Assembly (NCBI RefSeq): GCF_964030895.1
Contig: NZ_OZ034986.1
Coordinates: forward strand, 558,001-622,000
DNA length: 64,000 bases
DNA from: Spiroplasma endosymbiont of Nebria brevicollis
GTDB lineage: Bacteria; Bacillota_I; Bacilli_A; Mycoplasmatales; VBWQ01
Direction of reading: 5' to 3'
The first letter of the stretch is position 1. Every line of letters begins with the position of its first letter. The notes below the pieces were generated by a model. That model made no database searches. It was not told where the DNA came from and saw only the letters and a list, made by a program, of their open reading frames with translations. Below are positions 42,791 through 52,900 of this stretch, one piece after another. Position numbers and translations under genes: made by a program.

Positions 42791-43650
42791 CTTATTTCCC
42801 ATTCCCAAATCTGATAATCCGATGTGAACACAAAATGCAGGACGTATGACTGCTGGGGTTATATGTGCACTATTAGAAATCCTTGATGTCAATGATTTAC
42901 CATTAGCACGAATTAACTTAACAACAGTCGCGTTCTTACTTGCCAATCAAGAAAATTTAGTAAAGTGATTTACTAACCTTGGGTTAGTTAAACCAACGAG
43001 TAAAGCCTTTATCACAGCTGCGCCAGTAGTTAATTCAGTTGAACAAACACGACAAGGAGCATTCTCAAATATTGGTCCTGCTCTTAAAATCTTTGAAGAG
43101 TTAGGAGTACAAAACATTACTTGTAATAATGACATTGACTTATTTAAGTTTACCGAAAAACCCAAAGCTCTATTTTTAATCATTCCCGATGAAAAACTAA
43201 TCGCCATATTATTGGTTCATTGTTTGTCTCACAATTATATAAAGCCAATGTTTTTAGTGCCAATGAATATTGAATATGCTTATAATTGTCCTAGTTTTAA
43301 TTTAAGAACTTATAACCCCATTGATAAAAGAAAAGTTAATGTTATTGATTTTTACCAAGACCATTTCTTTGATTTAATTAAGTATGACTTTCAAGTTAAA
43401 TTAAAAAAAATACATCTTTGAAATCCAAGAGTTACTGGATTTACAAAATAACAATTTAGAACTGTATAGTGAAAATCAAGAACAATTGCAACAAGATGAA
43501 GCACTGATTAGAGACCAAATTCATCAATTAGAACTAGAACAAAGTGATGTTGAAACCTTAACTACTGAAGAACGGTTAATGTTAGGTAATTTAAGGAGTA
43601 AATTAACCAACATCAAAAATAAATTAAATATTTTCAATCAATCAGAGTAA
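42791..43650 (+). pseudogene. VirD4/TraG-type coupling protein fragment
   Basis: The reading NAGRMTAGVICALLEILDVNDL, TRQGAFSNIGPALKIFEELG and KPKALFLIIPDEK aligns in order with the chromosomal VirD4-like protein (NQSAMQVVKAIMLFMLEQL, AGSISQMVANGLRLF, KPSAVFLVVPDES). A frame break follows at about 43194, after which HIIGSLFVSQLYKANVFSAN matches the next motif. A coiled-coil tail (LYSENQEQLQQDEALIRDQI ... KLNIFNQSE) ends at TAA 43648 after another poly-A frameshift near 43410. Walker A and B are lost. It comes from a lineage distinct from 35193-37088, probably a pSci-like plasmid (inference). Confidence 0.65.
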
Positions 43651-43977
43651 TTCTGATTTTTTGTTTGTATAATAATTACAATATGGTTAAGAAAATATAC
43701 TACAAATTATATTAAAATTTAAAATGAAAATAACATTAAAAGTATATCACTAGATTATAGAAGTAAAAAACCTTTAAATTTATATGCTGAAAATTTTACA
43801 AAAAATAAAGTTTTACGAATTTGAATCTTAATAGAATTTATTGATGATAAAGTATTTTATTGAATTGATACTGATACAGATGAAAAATCTGATAAGAATG
43901 ATAAAGAAAAATTTTTAATCAAGCATCAATTAGACATTGAATTATAAATATTAAATTGAAATAGAAGGTATATTAAA
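43651..43977 (+). other. Remnant ORF without start
   Basis: A 75-codon open stretch reads NNIKSISLDYRSKKPLNLYA, then KVLRIWILIEFIDDKVFYWI and ends IKHQLDIEL before TAA 43945-43947. No start codon or family is recognised. Probably a decayed accessory gene of the neighbouring plasmid-like unit. Confidence 0.3.
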
Positions 43978-44573
43978 ATGAAAAATAAAAGAACTAAAAG
44001 ATACTTTAAAAAAAATTGATACTAAAAATATTAACAGTTCAAAAATTGCTTTATTTAAAAAAACTATTCTTACAACTTTTCCTAATGAATTAAATATTTT
44101 AGATGAAAAAGTTCCAAACTTAAAAGAAATTCAAACTGAAGCAGGTATATGCAAGTTTAAAGTTATCATCAACTCAAAAAAACTTGTTCAAGACTGAAAT
44201 AATTTGCCTATAATCTTTTCTACTGATTATATCCTAAATAATTATTTATCTTTTGAAAATGTTGAAGGATTTTGTTTTTGAAATGATAAAGATATTTTGA
44301 ACAAAGAAATAAACAATAATAATCCTTTATTTCCTTATTAAAGGAAATCAGCATAGTTCAGATGATTTAGTAAAAGAATTACTTTTTAAAGGCAATCATA
44401 TAATTCATATAAAATATTGTGAAGTTAACTCACAATTAACAGAAAAAGGTTTAGAAATTTTAAATAGCAATCCATGAACAAGAAATTATAAATGATTAGT
44501 TCCTATTTTTACTACATTATTAGCTGTTGCTGGATTAGTTGCTGCAATAATTACTTTAGCTATAAAAAAATAA
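43978..44573 (+). pseudogene. Hypothetical protein with C-terminal membrane anchor, frameshifted
   Basis: ATG 43978 is out of frame with the main reading KIKELKDTLKKIDTKNINSS by one A in a poly-A run. The frame breaks again near 44337 at FPY-stop, where FIKGNQHSSDDLVKELLFKG continues in another frame. The tail LVPIFTTLLAVAGLVAAIITLAIKK is a transmembrane anchor ending at TAA 44571. About 195 residues when repaired. No family is recognised. Terminator at 44581. Confidence 0.45.
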
Positions 44574-44580
44574 TTATTCT

Positions 44581-44602
44581 AAACTCGGTTTCCGAGTTTT
44601 TT
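44581..44602 (+). terminator. Terminator
   Basis: AAACTCGG/CCGAGTTT with a 3-base loop and a T-run, 8 bases after the preceding stop. Confidence 0.75.
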
Positions 44603-44694
44603 GTTGCTTGCCACAAATTTGGACACACCAAAAAGTACGGTTAACACCTCCTTTTTTGAATGTGTATGGTCAAATTTAGGTACAACAAAATATC

Positions 44695-44758
44695 GAGTTG
44701 GGACAATCACTCATTTTATCCGGTGTAGACCGGATAAAATGAGTGATTGTCCCAACTC
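44695..44758. repeat. Perfect 30-bp inverted repeat with 4-base loop
   Basis: The left arm 44695-44724 starts GAGTTGGGACAATCACTC and ends TATCCGGT. The right arm 44729-44758 is its exact reverse complement. The loop is GTAG. There is no mismatch in 30 bp. It is richer in G+C than its surroundings and is not followed by a T-run, so it is not an ordinary terminator. It lies in a gene-free plasmid-like stretch. A replication origin, transfer origin or fossil element end are all possible. Confidence 0.9.
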
Positions 44759-44797
44759 CTTAACCTGTTTTCTTTTAAGTGGTAGATTAAAAGGGAA

Positions 44798-44841
44798 GTC
44801 AGGGAAATTTGTGCCTTTTTAGGTGGCAAAATTTCCCTGAC
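44798..44841. repeat. Inverted repeat GTCAGGGAAATTT
   Basis: GTCAGGGAAATTT (44798-44810) is repeated inverted as AAATTTCCCTGAC (44829-44841). The inner bases GTGCC/GGTGGC extend it imperfectly. It lies 40 bases after the perfect 30-bp palindrome. Confidence 0.75.
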
Positions 44842-44849
44842 AAAATAAA

Positions 44850-44871
44850 AGAGAACCCTTGTGGTTCTCAT
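44850..44871 (-). terminator. Minus-strand terminator-like hairpin 1
   Basis: GAGAACC-CTTGT-GGTTCTC. On the minus strand the stem is followed by TTTTATTTT, as in an intrinsic terminator. A second hairpin with the same stem is at 45019-45036. Confidence 0.5.
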
Positions 44872-44943
44872 CCATTCATAAGACTAAATATTCAAAATTA
44901 TTGACTATAAAATGCTATAATTTAATAGTATATAACTATCGTA

Positions 44944-44983
44944 AACGCAAAAACATGTTTCACATCTTTTTGCGTTTTTTTGT
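44944..44983 (+). terminator. Plus-strand terminator
   Basis: ACGCAAAAA pairs with TTTTTGCGT across a CATGTTTCACATC loop, followed by seven T. A promoter-like TTGACT lies at 44901 with TATAAT at 44916, but that spacing is too short for a standard promoter. Confidence 0.6.
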
Positions 44984-45018
44984 TTTTAAAACGAATTATC
45001 AATTAAGATAAGAAAAAA

Positions 45019-45036
45019 GAGAACCTAACGGTTCTC
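45019..45036 (-). terminator. Minus-strand terminator-like hairpin 2
   Basis: GAGAACC-TAAC-GGTTCTC. On the minus strand it is followed by TTTTTTCTT. Same stem as 44850-44871, 165 bases apart. A further hairpin, TTGGTTA/TAACCAA, is at about 45056-45087. Confidence 0.5.
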
Positions 45037-45206
45037 CATAATCTAAGTGAGATTTGGTTACCCACCGGTTAACTTTCATTAACCAATAACAATAATATTA
45101 TTACACATTTAATTTAAATTACAAGTAGGAAACTTGATGATTTTTTATTAATTATGATTAGACCCTAATTATGAAAGGAACATATAAAATGATAAATTTT
45201 TAAAAA

Positions 45207-45696
45207 ATGTACATTTATAAACTTTTAAGAACTAAGGAGTTAGATCATGAGTTTGGCCGACCTGCAATATTTTTAGATTTTTTCGGCAACGAATCATTAG
45301 TATGATTTGGTACATCAATCAAATCAGAACTTAGTGAAAAACCACTTACTATTAAAATTAATAACGGTTAATACCTATTTTTATAATAAAGGTTTAACAA
45401 AAGTGAATACTAAGAAATTAGTTGATAAATGAAGAAATCGTAATACTAACAAAATTATTATGTTGTCAGACTTACAACAAAAACAATTAATTGCTAAATT
45501 TAGTACTTTAACCTTACAACCAAATCTCTATCTAACCATTAATGAGTTAAGAGAGAATAACGAAGACTTAATAATTAAAACCAACAACATTTTTAAACTA
45601 TTAGATAACTACGATCTTAAAATCAAAATCTTAGAAACGAAAGTTGAAAAACTAGAAAAACAAATTAAAAATGAGCAGTTAACCCATGGACAATAA
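45207..45696 (+). pseudogene. PemK-like/ICE-associated protein with coiled coil, frameshifted
   Basis: ATG 45207 reads MYIYKLLRTKELDHEFGRPA, IFLDFFGNESLVWFGTSIK, stopping at TAA 45369. Shifting frame there gives VNTYFYNKGLTKVNTKKLV and a coiled-coil end, KIKILETKVEKLEKQIKN, to TAA 45694. The RP-x-I-F-L-D, FGTSIK and GLTKVNTKKL spacing resembles PemK/MazF-fold proteins and the Mbov_0400-type proteins of mycoplasma integrative elements (from memory). It overlaps the next ORF by 11 bases, an operon-like arrangement. Confidence 0.5.
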
Positions 45697-46276
45697 CCTA
45701 ATCCCCAAATTCTTAAACCAACAACATGTTATTATTTTCAAAAATTTTACCTTCTATGACTTAGGATTAGCAATTGCCTATTTTCTAGTTGCTGTCCTAA
45801 CAACAGTAGGATTAGTTATGATTCTCCTACTTTATCGTGTCATGACAGCGATTACTATTTTCACCTTATTATCTTTAACCCTAGTTACTAATAACCGTTA
45901 CAATTTGAAAATTTACCAAATTTTAATTTGAGTATTCCGTTTTCGTACCAAGAAAAAAAATTTTCATCAAAGTAGCAAAACTAGTAATACTAGTTTTCTC
46001 ATGCCCTATGCCAAACTAGTTAATAATTTTATTGAAAGCGAACGTTTAGAAGGTGGTTTAAAGTGATACATTACTGCCATTGAAATTAAAGGATTTAACA
46101 TTAGTACTTTAAGTCCAGAAGAACAACTTTTAAAATGCAGAAAACTTCAAGATGTCTTTAAGTTCTTAGACTGTCATCTTAGCTTAGTTAAAATTGACCA
46201 ACCAATTAATATTAATGATTGAATAACTTATTGCAGAAATCATGTAAAAATGATATCATATAAAAAAGTTACTTAA
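45686..46276 (+). pseudogene. N-terminal remnant of VirB3-VirB4-type conjugation protein
   Basis: A 196-residue product. It has two hydrophobic helices (about residues 25-50 and 53-75, PrgI/VirB3-like), then LEGGLKWYITAIEIKGFNIS and LQDVFKFLDCHLSLVKIDQP. The latter parallels IKDLAAAFKIVNISMSLIKI in the intact VirB4-like protein at 30361. The motor domain is missing and the sequence ends at TAA 46274. Most likely the truncated start of a second, plasmid- or ICE-derived secretion ATPase. Confidence 0.55.
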
Positions 46277-46307
46277 TTTAACAACAATGAAAGCAGGTAG
46301 TATATTT

Positions 46308-46571
46308 ATGACAAAAGCAGGGAGCATTTTAATTCTCATTGTTTTTATTTTTGAATCAATTTTTATTATTCCATTATTTTGAACCATTCCTGGTTTCAAT
46401 TTATACTTAAAAGTAAATAAAGGCCAAGCAACTGAAGAACAAAAAATGACTTTAGCAATTTTAGGAATTATTTTTGGGGCATTACTAGGTATTATTGGAG
46501 GTATTTTAATGCTTGTTGATTTAAACAATAGAACAACAGTCATAAATCGTGGTAGCAGAGTTATAAAATAA
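46308..46571 (+). CDS. Small two-helix membrane protein
   Basis: An 87-residue protein with transmembrane helices at about 6-28 and 48-70 (SILILIVFIFESIFIIPLFW; TLAILGIIFGALLGIIGGIL) and a polar C-terminus. An in-frame ATG at 46287 would add seven residues that duplicate the MxKAGSI phrase. It loosely resembles DUF4064-type membrane proteins of Mollicutes. A stem GCAGAGTT/AATTCTGC with T-run (46555-46584) ends the gene. Function unknown. Confidence 0.55.
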
Positions 46572-46584
46572 TTCTGCTTTTTTT
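46555..46584 (+). terminator. Terminator overlapping the small membrane gene end
   Basis: GCAGAG ... CTCTGC-type stem (GCAGAGTT/AATTCTGC, one mismatch) followed by seven T. Confidence 0.55.
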
Positions 46585-46685
46585 GTAGTTTATAATAATT
46601 TTCATTGGTTTTGTAAAAAAATATTATATAATTTTTATAGTTTGATTTAAAAACATAATACTAATCAAGTAACTGGAGGTAACCA

Positions 46686-47228
46686 ATGGAAGTTATTGTT
46701 TTAACAACAACAAAAGAAATGGATAATGTAATTTCACATTACAAACAAGAAATTAATAAAATTAGAACAGGAAGAGCAAATCCAGCAATTTTATATGCCA
46801 TTAATATTAGATGTTATGGGAGTATGGATCGTCTAAGTCATAATGCTCGTATTAATGTAGAAGGTGCGCATCAATTAGTAGTACGTCCTCATGATCGTAG
46901 TTTAGTTAAGTCTATTACCGAAGCTATTACTGCTGCTGATTTACGCTTACAAATTAAAACTGAAGCTGATGCTGTTCGTTTAATTTTCCCCCAATTAACA
47001 GAAGAAATCCGTAAGAGTCTAGTGAAAGATTTAGCAAAAATTACTGAAGAATACAAAATTAAAGTTCGTAATGTTAGACGTGATGCTATTCATAGTCTCA
47101 AAAAACAAGAGTTACCAGAAGACCAAAATAAAAAAGGTGAAGAAAGAATTCAAAAATTAACTGATATTAAAATTACTGAATTAATGAAAGTAGAAAAAGA
47201 TAAAATTACTGAACTAATGAAAATTTAA
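46686..47228 (+). CDS. frr: Ribosome recycling factor
   Basis: A 180-residue RRF that, with EF-G, splits post-termination ribosomes. Signatures are INKIRTGRANPAILYAINI, CYGSMDRLSHNARINVEG, and the C-terminal helix TEEIRKSLVKDLAKITEEYK, KVRNVRRDAIHSLKKQE. The sequence is divergent but collinear with the family. ACTGGAGGTAACC precedes the ATG. The usual upstream neighbour pyrH is absent; the gene instead follows a decayed accessory region. cdsA starts 28 bases downstream, giving an frr-cdsA-rseP-polC order common in Firmicutes. Confidence 0.93.
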   Translation: MEVIVLTTTKEMDNVISHYKQEINKIRTGRANPAILYAINIRCYGSMDRLSHNARINVEGAHQLVVRPHDRSLVKSITEAITAADLRLQIKTEADAVRLIFPQLTEEIRKSLVKDLAKITEEYKIKVRNVRRDAIHSLKKQELPEDQNKKGEERIQKLTDIKITELMKVEKDKITELMKI

Positions 47229-47256
47229 ATAAGAGGTGAATTAGGGGGTTAAAATT

Positions 47257-48279
47257 GTGAAAGCAAAAGCAATTTCTTCAATACAAAATGAAGATAAAAA
47301 GATATTAAAAGATAATTCATGGTTTTTTAAAAAGTATCAACAACGAATTATTACTAGTATTGTGCTAATTATGGCCGCATCAGTGTGGATGTTTATTGGT
47401 GCTGTGTATTTAGAACCAATATTTGGTGTCAAACCATTATGGTCTGCATATACGTTCATGGCGATTAATACTTTAATCTTAATTGGATGTTTGTGAGAAA
47501 TCATTAATTTAAGACAAGCAGCAAAGTGACCACTAGCCTTAAAATTATTAGTTATTACGATGGGAATTATCTTTCTCTGATTTCCGATTGGTAAAGAAAC
47601 CTTTGGTCCATATCTTTATAATCATTTATGATTTGAAACATGAATGTCAATGGTAGTGTTATTTGGATTTATTGCTATTTTTCTTTTAATTGCTTATCGC
47701 GCTAAAACCTTTCAATTAGGTGATGTGTTATTTGTGTTTTTATGAGTTGTTTATTTAGTATTAGCGTTTAAATCTGTTAACTTTTTGATGTTATCACAAA
47801 TTAATTCTGTTCAAAAATTAGGTTGACCAACATTATTATTCTTATTTGTGATCGTCATGTCGAATGATATTGGTGCTTTTATTGGTGGTGTTATTTATGG
47901 TAAAACTAAGTTAGCCCCCCGTGTTTCACCCAATAAAACTTGAGAAGGTGCTGCTACTGGACTAGGAGTTGCTATGGTATTAAGTATGGTGACAGTTATT
48001 ATTTTCTTACAAACAAGTAATTACAATCCGTTACCTTTCTATGAAGGTTCAATTGGTAAAGCACCAATTTATATTGCTTATGTTGCTGTAGTTTTTATCT
48101 TATCACTGATTAGTCAAATGGGCGATTTATTGTTTTCATACTTAAAACGTAATTATGATGTTAAAGATTTTTCTAATATATTTCCTGGTCATGGTGGATT
48201 GTTAGATCGTTTAGATTCATTTTCTGCTGTTGCGATTGCCGGATTTATTGTGGCACTATTGTTTTCAAGTGTCATTTAA
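47257..48279 (+). CDS. cdsA: Phosphatidate cytidylyltransferase
   Basis: A 340-residue polytopic enzyme that makes CDP-diacylglycerol from phosphatidic acid and CTP, the precursor for PgsA. The family signature is visible as [33 protein letters not shown], plus [20 protein letters not shown] and [13 protein letters not shown] near the C-terminus. About eight membrane helices. Translation starts at GTG 47257 with GGGGG upstream; no better ATG is near. It lies between frr and rseP in one apparent operon. Confidence 0.95.
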
Positions 48280-48310
48280 TAATTAATAAAAAATATTTAA
48301 GGATGAAGTT

Positions 48311-49420
48311 ATGTATATCTTTTTAGCCATTTTAATTGGTTTATTTACAATATTATTTTTAATTACCCTCCATGAATTTGCTCACTTTGTAATTGCTAAA
48401 TTATCTGGTGCGTATGTTTATGAATTTGCCATTGGTATGGGTCCCAAGATTTTCCAATGGGGTAAAAAAGAAACCCGTTATACATTGCGTCTATTACCGT
48501 TAGGTGGTTATGTATCAGTAGCATCGGAAATTGCTGATGCTCCTAAAGGTCGTGAAGAAGAAGTTGTTGAACCTAAACGAATGATGGAAAATCTTCATCG
48601 TGGTAAAAAAGCGGCTTTTATTAGTGCTGGGGCCATTATGAACTTATTATTAGCATTTGTTTTACTTATGGTTGGGTACGGGATTTATCCTTACAAATAT
48701 GATCCTAATTTACCACCAACTTATGCTAACACAGGACCATTATATGAGGATGTGGAAAAATATAATAAAGATAATCCAACTATGCCTATTTTAAGTAGTT
48801 CTGAGATTACTCATATTTATAATACTGGTGCTTCTAAATCTGCTACGGATATTAAGTCTTATTATGATTTACAAAAATGATTGAATAGTTATAATAAAAA
48901 GTACAATGATACTATTCACGATTATCAAATTACTTTTGATAAAATTAAAGTTGTTACCTTTAAACCAGAATACCAAAAAGGTGTCTTGTTTATTGGTGTT
49001 AGTCAACGTAGTTATCATTTAAGTTCAGGTTCTGTTTTTACTGAAGGTATTGTCGATGCGTTTAAAGATAGTTATAGTTTATTACAAGCTCTAGGTCAGC
49101 TAGTTACTTTCCACTGACAAAATATATCTGGACCTGTCGGTATTGTTAAATCAACAAATAGTTTTTTAAATCCTGACTTGTCAGCAACCCAAGGGGCAAG
49201 TACTTATTTTCGCTGAGCTGCCTTACTTTCTTCTAACTTGTTTTTATTAAATATGTTACCAATCCCACCACTGGATGGTTATAAATTTGTTGAGAACGCA
49301 GTAGAAGCTGCCTCTAGAAAAAAACTTAATACTAAATATAAAACCATTGTTACAATAGCAGGAGCCTTACTATTTTTAATTATCTTTGTTGTTACTACGA
49401 TTAAAGATATATTCTTTTAA
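48311..49420 (+). CDS. rseP: RIP metalloprotease RseP (site-2 protease)
   Basis: A 369-residue membrane zinc metalloprotease of intramembrane proteolysis. The zinc motif [11 protein letters not shown] (HExxH) is near residue 21, [29 protein letters not shown] follows, an extracytoplasmic PDZ-like region spans about 130-250, and the second metal motif [14 protein letters not shown] (LDG) is near 320. It is likely to cleave membrane-bound regulators or signal-peptide remnants; the substrate is unknown. AAGGATG precedes the ATG. Transcribed after cdsA. Confidence 0.94.
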
Positions 49421-49951
49421 TAAAAGTGATGATAATATGTTAATTAACAATTTAATGACAAAAGATTGAGCATGGTAAACAGAAAATAAGACCTGGTTTT
49501 GTTATTAACTCTTATCCAAAACATGTAAAAGTGCAATTATTTTTGTAATTAATGGTAAGAAACAATATATAAGATTTATTTATCATAAAACCATTGATTT
49601 TTCAGAAATTATTAACTTTGATATGAAAAAGATAAAAATTGAAAACAATAGTAAACCTTTTGAAAAAATCATTCAAAATATAAAAATGTATAAACAACAA
49701 GGAAATAAAGTAACTAATTTAGAAAAAGAAATGAAAGATTTAAAAACTAGCTTAATTTAACCAAAAAATACAAAGCTCTCATTCAAAAAAAATTCAGAAA
49801 TGAGTAAAGAAATAAAATCTTTAACAAATGATATTATAAAATATGTTAATAAAAATGATAATTATATGTTAATCTTAGAAACAAAACATCTTAATCCAAA
49901 AAATACGATATAATTAACCCACTAATTATGATGAAAGGAAACATAAAACCA
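49421..49951 (+). other. Gene scraps between rseP and polC
   Basis: Open stretches without starts: about 49547-49760 (VINGKKQYIRFIYHKTIDFS, ending in a coiled coil NKVTNLEKEMKDLKTSLI) and 49793-49912 (EMSKEIKSLTNDIIKYVNKN). The first resembles the tail of the coiled-coil PemK-like or ICE-type proteins elsewhere in the window. Probably one decayed accessory gene inserted in the frr-polC cluster. Confidence 0.35.
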
Positions 49952-52900
49952 ATGAACCAAGATTTACAAAAACTTTTCCATGAAATAGGATTTGACGATT
50001 TTGATAATGATTTTACTAACGCCACTGTCCATAGTGTCCAATATTTTCATCATAATCAACAAGCCAACATCACTATTAATTTACCTAACTTCTTACCAAT
50101 TACTACCCTAAAACGCTTTGAACAACACTTCAAACAATTAGGAGTACCTAATCTTAATATTTACTTTACTGTTAATAACAATTTTAATGAACAATTAGTT
50201 TTAACATATTTTGAATATATTAAAACCTACAAACTCCATTTATTAGCTGGTATTTACTACTCATTACCGACATCTGCCCTTAATTGCATTAATAACATGA
50301 TTACTATTACTATTCACAATAGTGTTGAAGAAAAATTAATTAAAAATGAATTAACACAATTTATTAGTTACTTTCATCAATATGGTTTTCTTAGTTTACA
50401 AATCAAAACTGTGATTAATCCAAATCAACAACCATTTTCTAGTTACGAAAGTGAAGCAAAAGCACAAGTCCAAAAAATAACAGAGGCTTTAAAATCAAAA
50501 CCAATAACTAATACTATTACTCCACCAAAACAAACGTATGGTGCTTATCGTAAAAAATCCAAAGTGAACTTAGAAATTACTAATTACACGCACCAAATTA
50601 AAGATATTCTTAACGATGAACCCAACATCATTGTGACAGGTAAAGTTTTTAAAATTAATAAATTCTTAACTAAAACTCAAAAATGATTTTATTCATTTTC
50701 GATTACTGATTATACTGATGCTATTACTTGTAAATCATTTATTAGTAGCGACCAACCTGATGCAAAATTAGATAGTATCAAAGTTGATGATTGAATTAAA
50801 GTTTCAGCCAATAGTCGTTATGATAACTTTAGTAAAGAACAAGTTTTATGGATTGATGATGTTATTGTTGACCAATCATTAAATATTGTTGTTAATGATG
50901 ATGCTGTTTCAAAACGAATTGAATTTCATACCCACACCAAAATGAGTGCTATGGATGGAATTACTTCGGCACAAGATTATATTCATCAAATTGTCAAATG
51001 AGGTCATCAAGCCATTGGTTTTACTGACCACTTAAACGTTCAAGCCTACCCTGATATTGCTAGTGCTGCTAAAAAATATCCTAATTTAAAAGTTATGTAT
51101 GGTGTGGAAATGGATTTGATTCCTAACAATATTAGTATTGTCAAAAATGTTATCAATGAACAAATAGCAAACCTTGAATACATAGTACTTGACTTAGAAA
51201 CAACCGGACTATCTGTTAACTTTCATGAAATTATTGAATTAGGATATGTAATTATGAAAAATAATGTAGTTATTAAACAAGATACGATTCTCATTAAACC
51301 TCGCACGTTAGTACCAGAACACATTACTGAATTTACTAATATTACTAATGCCATGCTAAAAGATAAACCAGAACTAGCAACAGTGTTACCAACCATTGTC
51401 GAATTAATTGGTAATCGTACGATTGTTGCCCATAATGCTAATTTTGATTTTGGATTTTTACAAGTTGCCATGAAAAACCATAATCTTCCTTTATTAACTA
51501 ATCCAGTGATCGATACTTTGCAATTATCACGTGTTATGCAAGCGCAATTAAAATATTATCGTTTAGGTGCGATTTGTCGCGTTTATGGTATTAAATATGA
51601 TGACGATACTGCCCATAGGGCTGACTATGATGCTAATGTGTTAGCACAAGTTTTTGGTAAAATGTTAAAACAATTGCGTGATGAATTTAATTGTTTATTA
51701 TTAAGTGATGTTAATAAGTTAATTTCTTCTGATATTAACAACAAACTTCGCGGTGAACATATTACTGTCTTTGCTAAAAATCAAACTGGTTTAAAAAGTC
51801 TTTATCAATTAGTTTCATTATCACACACGCAATATTTTTATAAATCTCCTAAGATTGTTACTAAAGCGATTGATTATTTACGAAAAGACTTATTAATTGG
51901 TAGTAGTTGTGTTAATGGTGCTGTTTTTGAAACTGCTATGAATAAAAGTGATGAACAATTAGGAGCGATTATGCAATGATTTGATTTCATTGAAGTTCAA
52001 CCACCTTCGGTTTACCAAAACTTAGTACAAATGGGTAATATTACCCAAGAACAACTCCATGATATTATTAAAAAAATTATTGATAATGCCATGAAACTAA
52101 ATAAATTAGTTATTGCCACTAGTGATGCTCATTATTTACATCCTCATGAAAAAATGTATCGTGATGTTATTATTAATAGTAAAGGGATTGGAGGAGTATT
52201 TCATCCATTATATGATCGACGAGGTAAAGTTACTTCATACCCTGACCAATATGTTCGCACGACAAGTCAAATGTTAAAAGAATTTAGTTTTTTAGATAAT
52301 CCCAATTTAATTAATGATATTGTTATTAACAATACCCAACAATTAAGCAATCAATTTACCATGGTTAAACCGATTAAAGATGGTTTATTTACACCAACCA
52401 TTGATAATGTTGATCAAAAATTACGTAACCTTTGTTATGAAGAAGCGTGAAAAAGATATGGTAATCCGCTGCCAACCATTGTTGAAAAACGTTTAACACG
52501 TGAATTAAATGCTATTATTACGCATGGTTTTGCTGTGGTTTATTGAATTGCCCATAAGTTAGTAGCAAAGTCTTTGCATGATGGTTATTTAGTGGGGTCG
52601 CGTGGTTCGGTTGGTTCTTCATTAGTAGCAACCTTTGCTAATATTACGGAAGTTAATCCCTTACAACCACATTATTTATGTCCACAATGTAAAGCCAGTC
52701 AATTCATTAGTAATGGTGCTGTGAAATGTGGTTATGATTTACCATTTCAAGTTTGTTTAAAGTGTAATGTCAACATGATTAGTGATGGTCATGATATTCC
52801 CTTTGAAACCTTTTTAGGATTTGATGGCGATAAAACTCCTGATATCGATTTAAACTTTTCAGGTGAATACCAAATGCAAGCTCATGATTTTACAAAAGAA

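Noticed and set aside
44577-45090. CRISPR array
   Set aside because: The hairpins differ from each other in sequence and spacing; there are no regular repeats with unique spacers and no cas gene in the window.
47150-47228. Repeat KITELMK at the end of frr as a C-terminal duplication
   Set aside because: The total length is normal for RRF and the segment aligns with the usual C-terminal helix. The repeat is likely chance in a Lys/Glu-rich helix.
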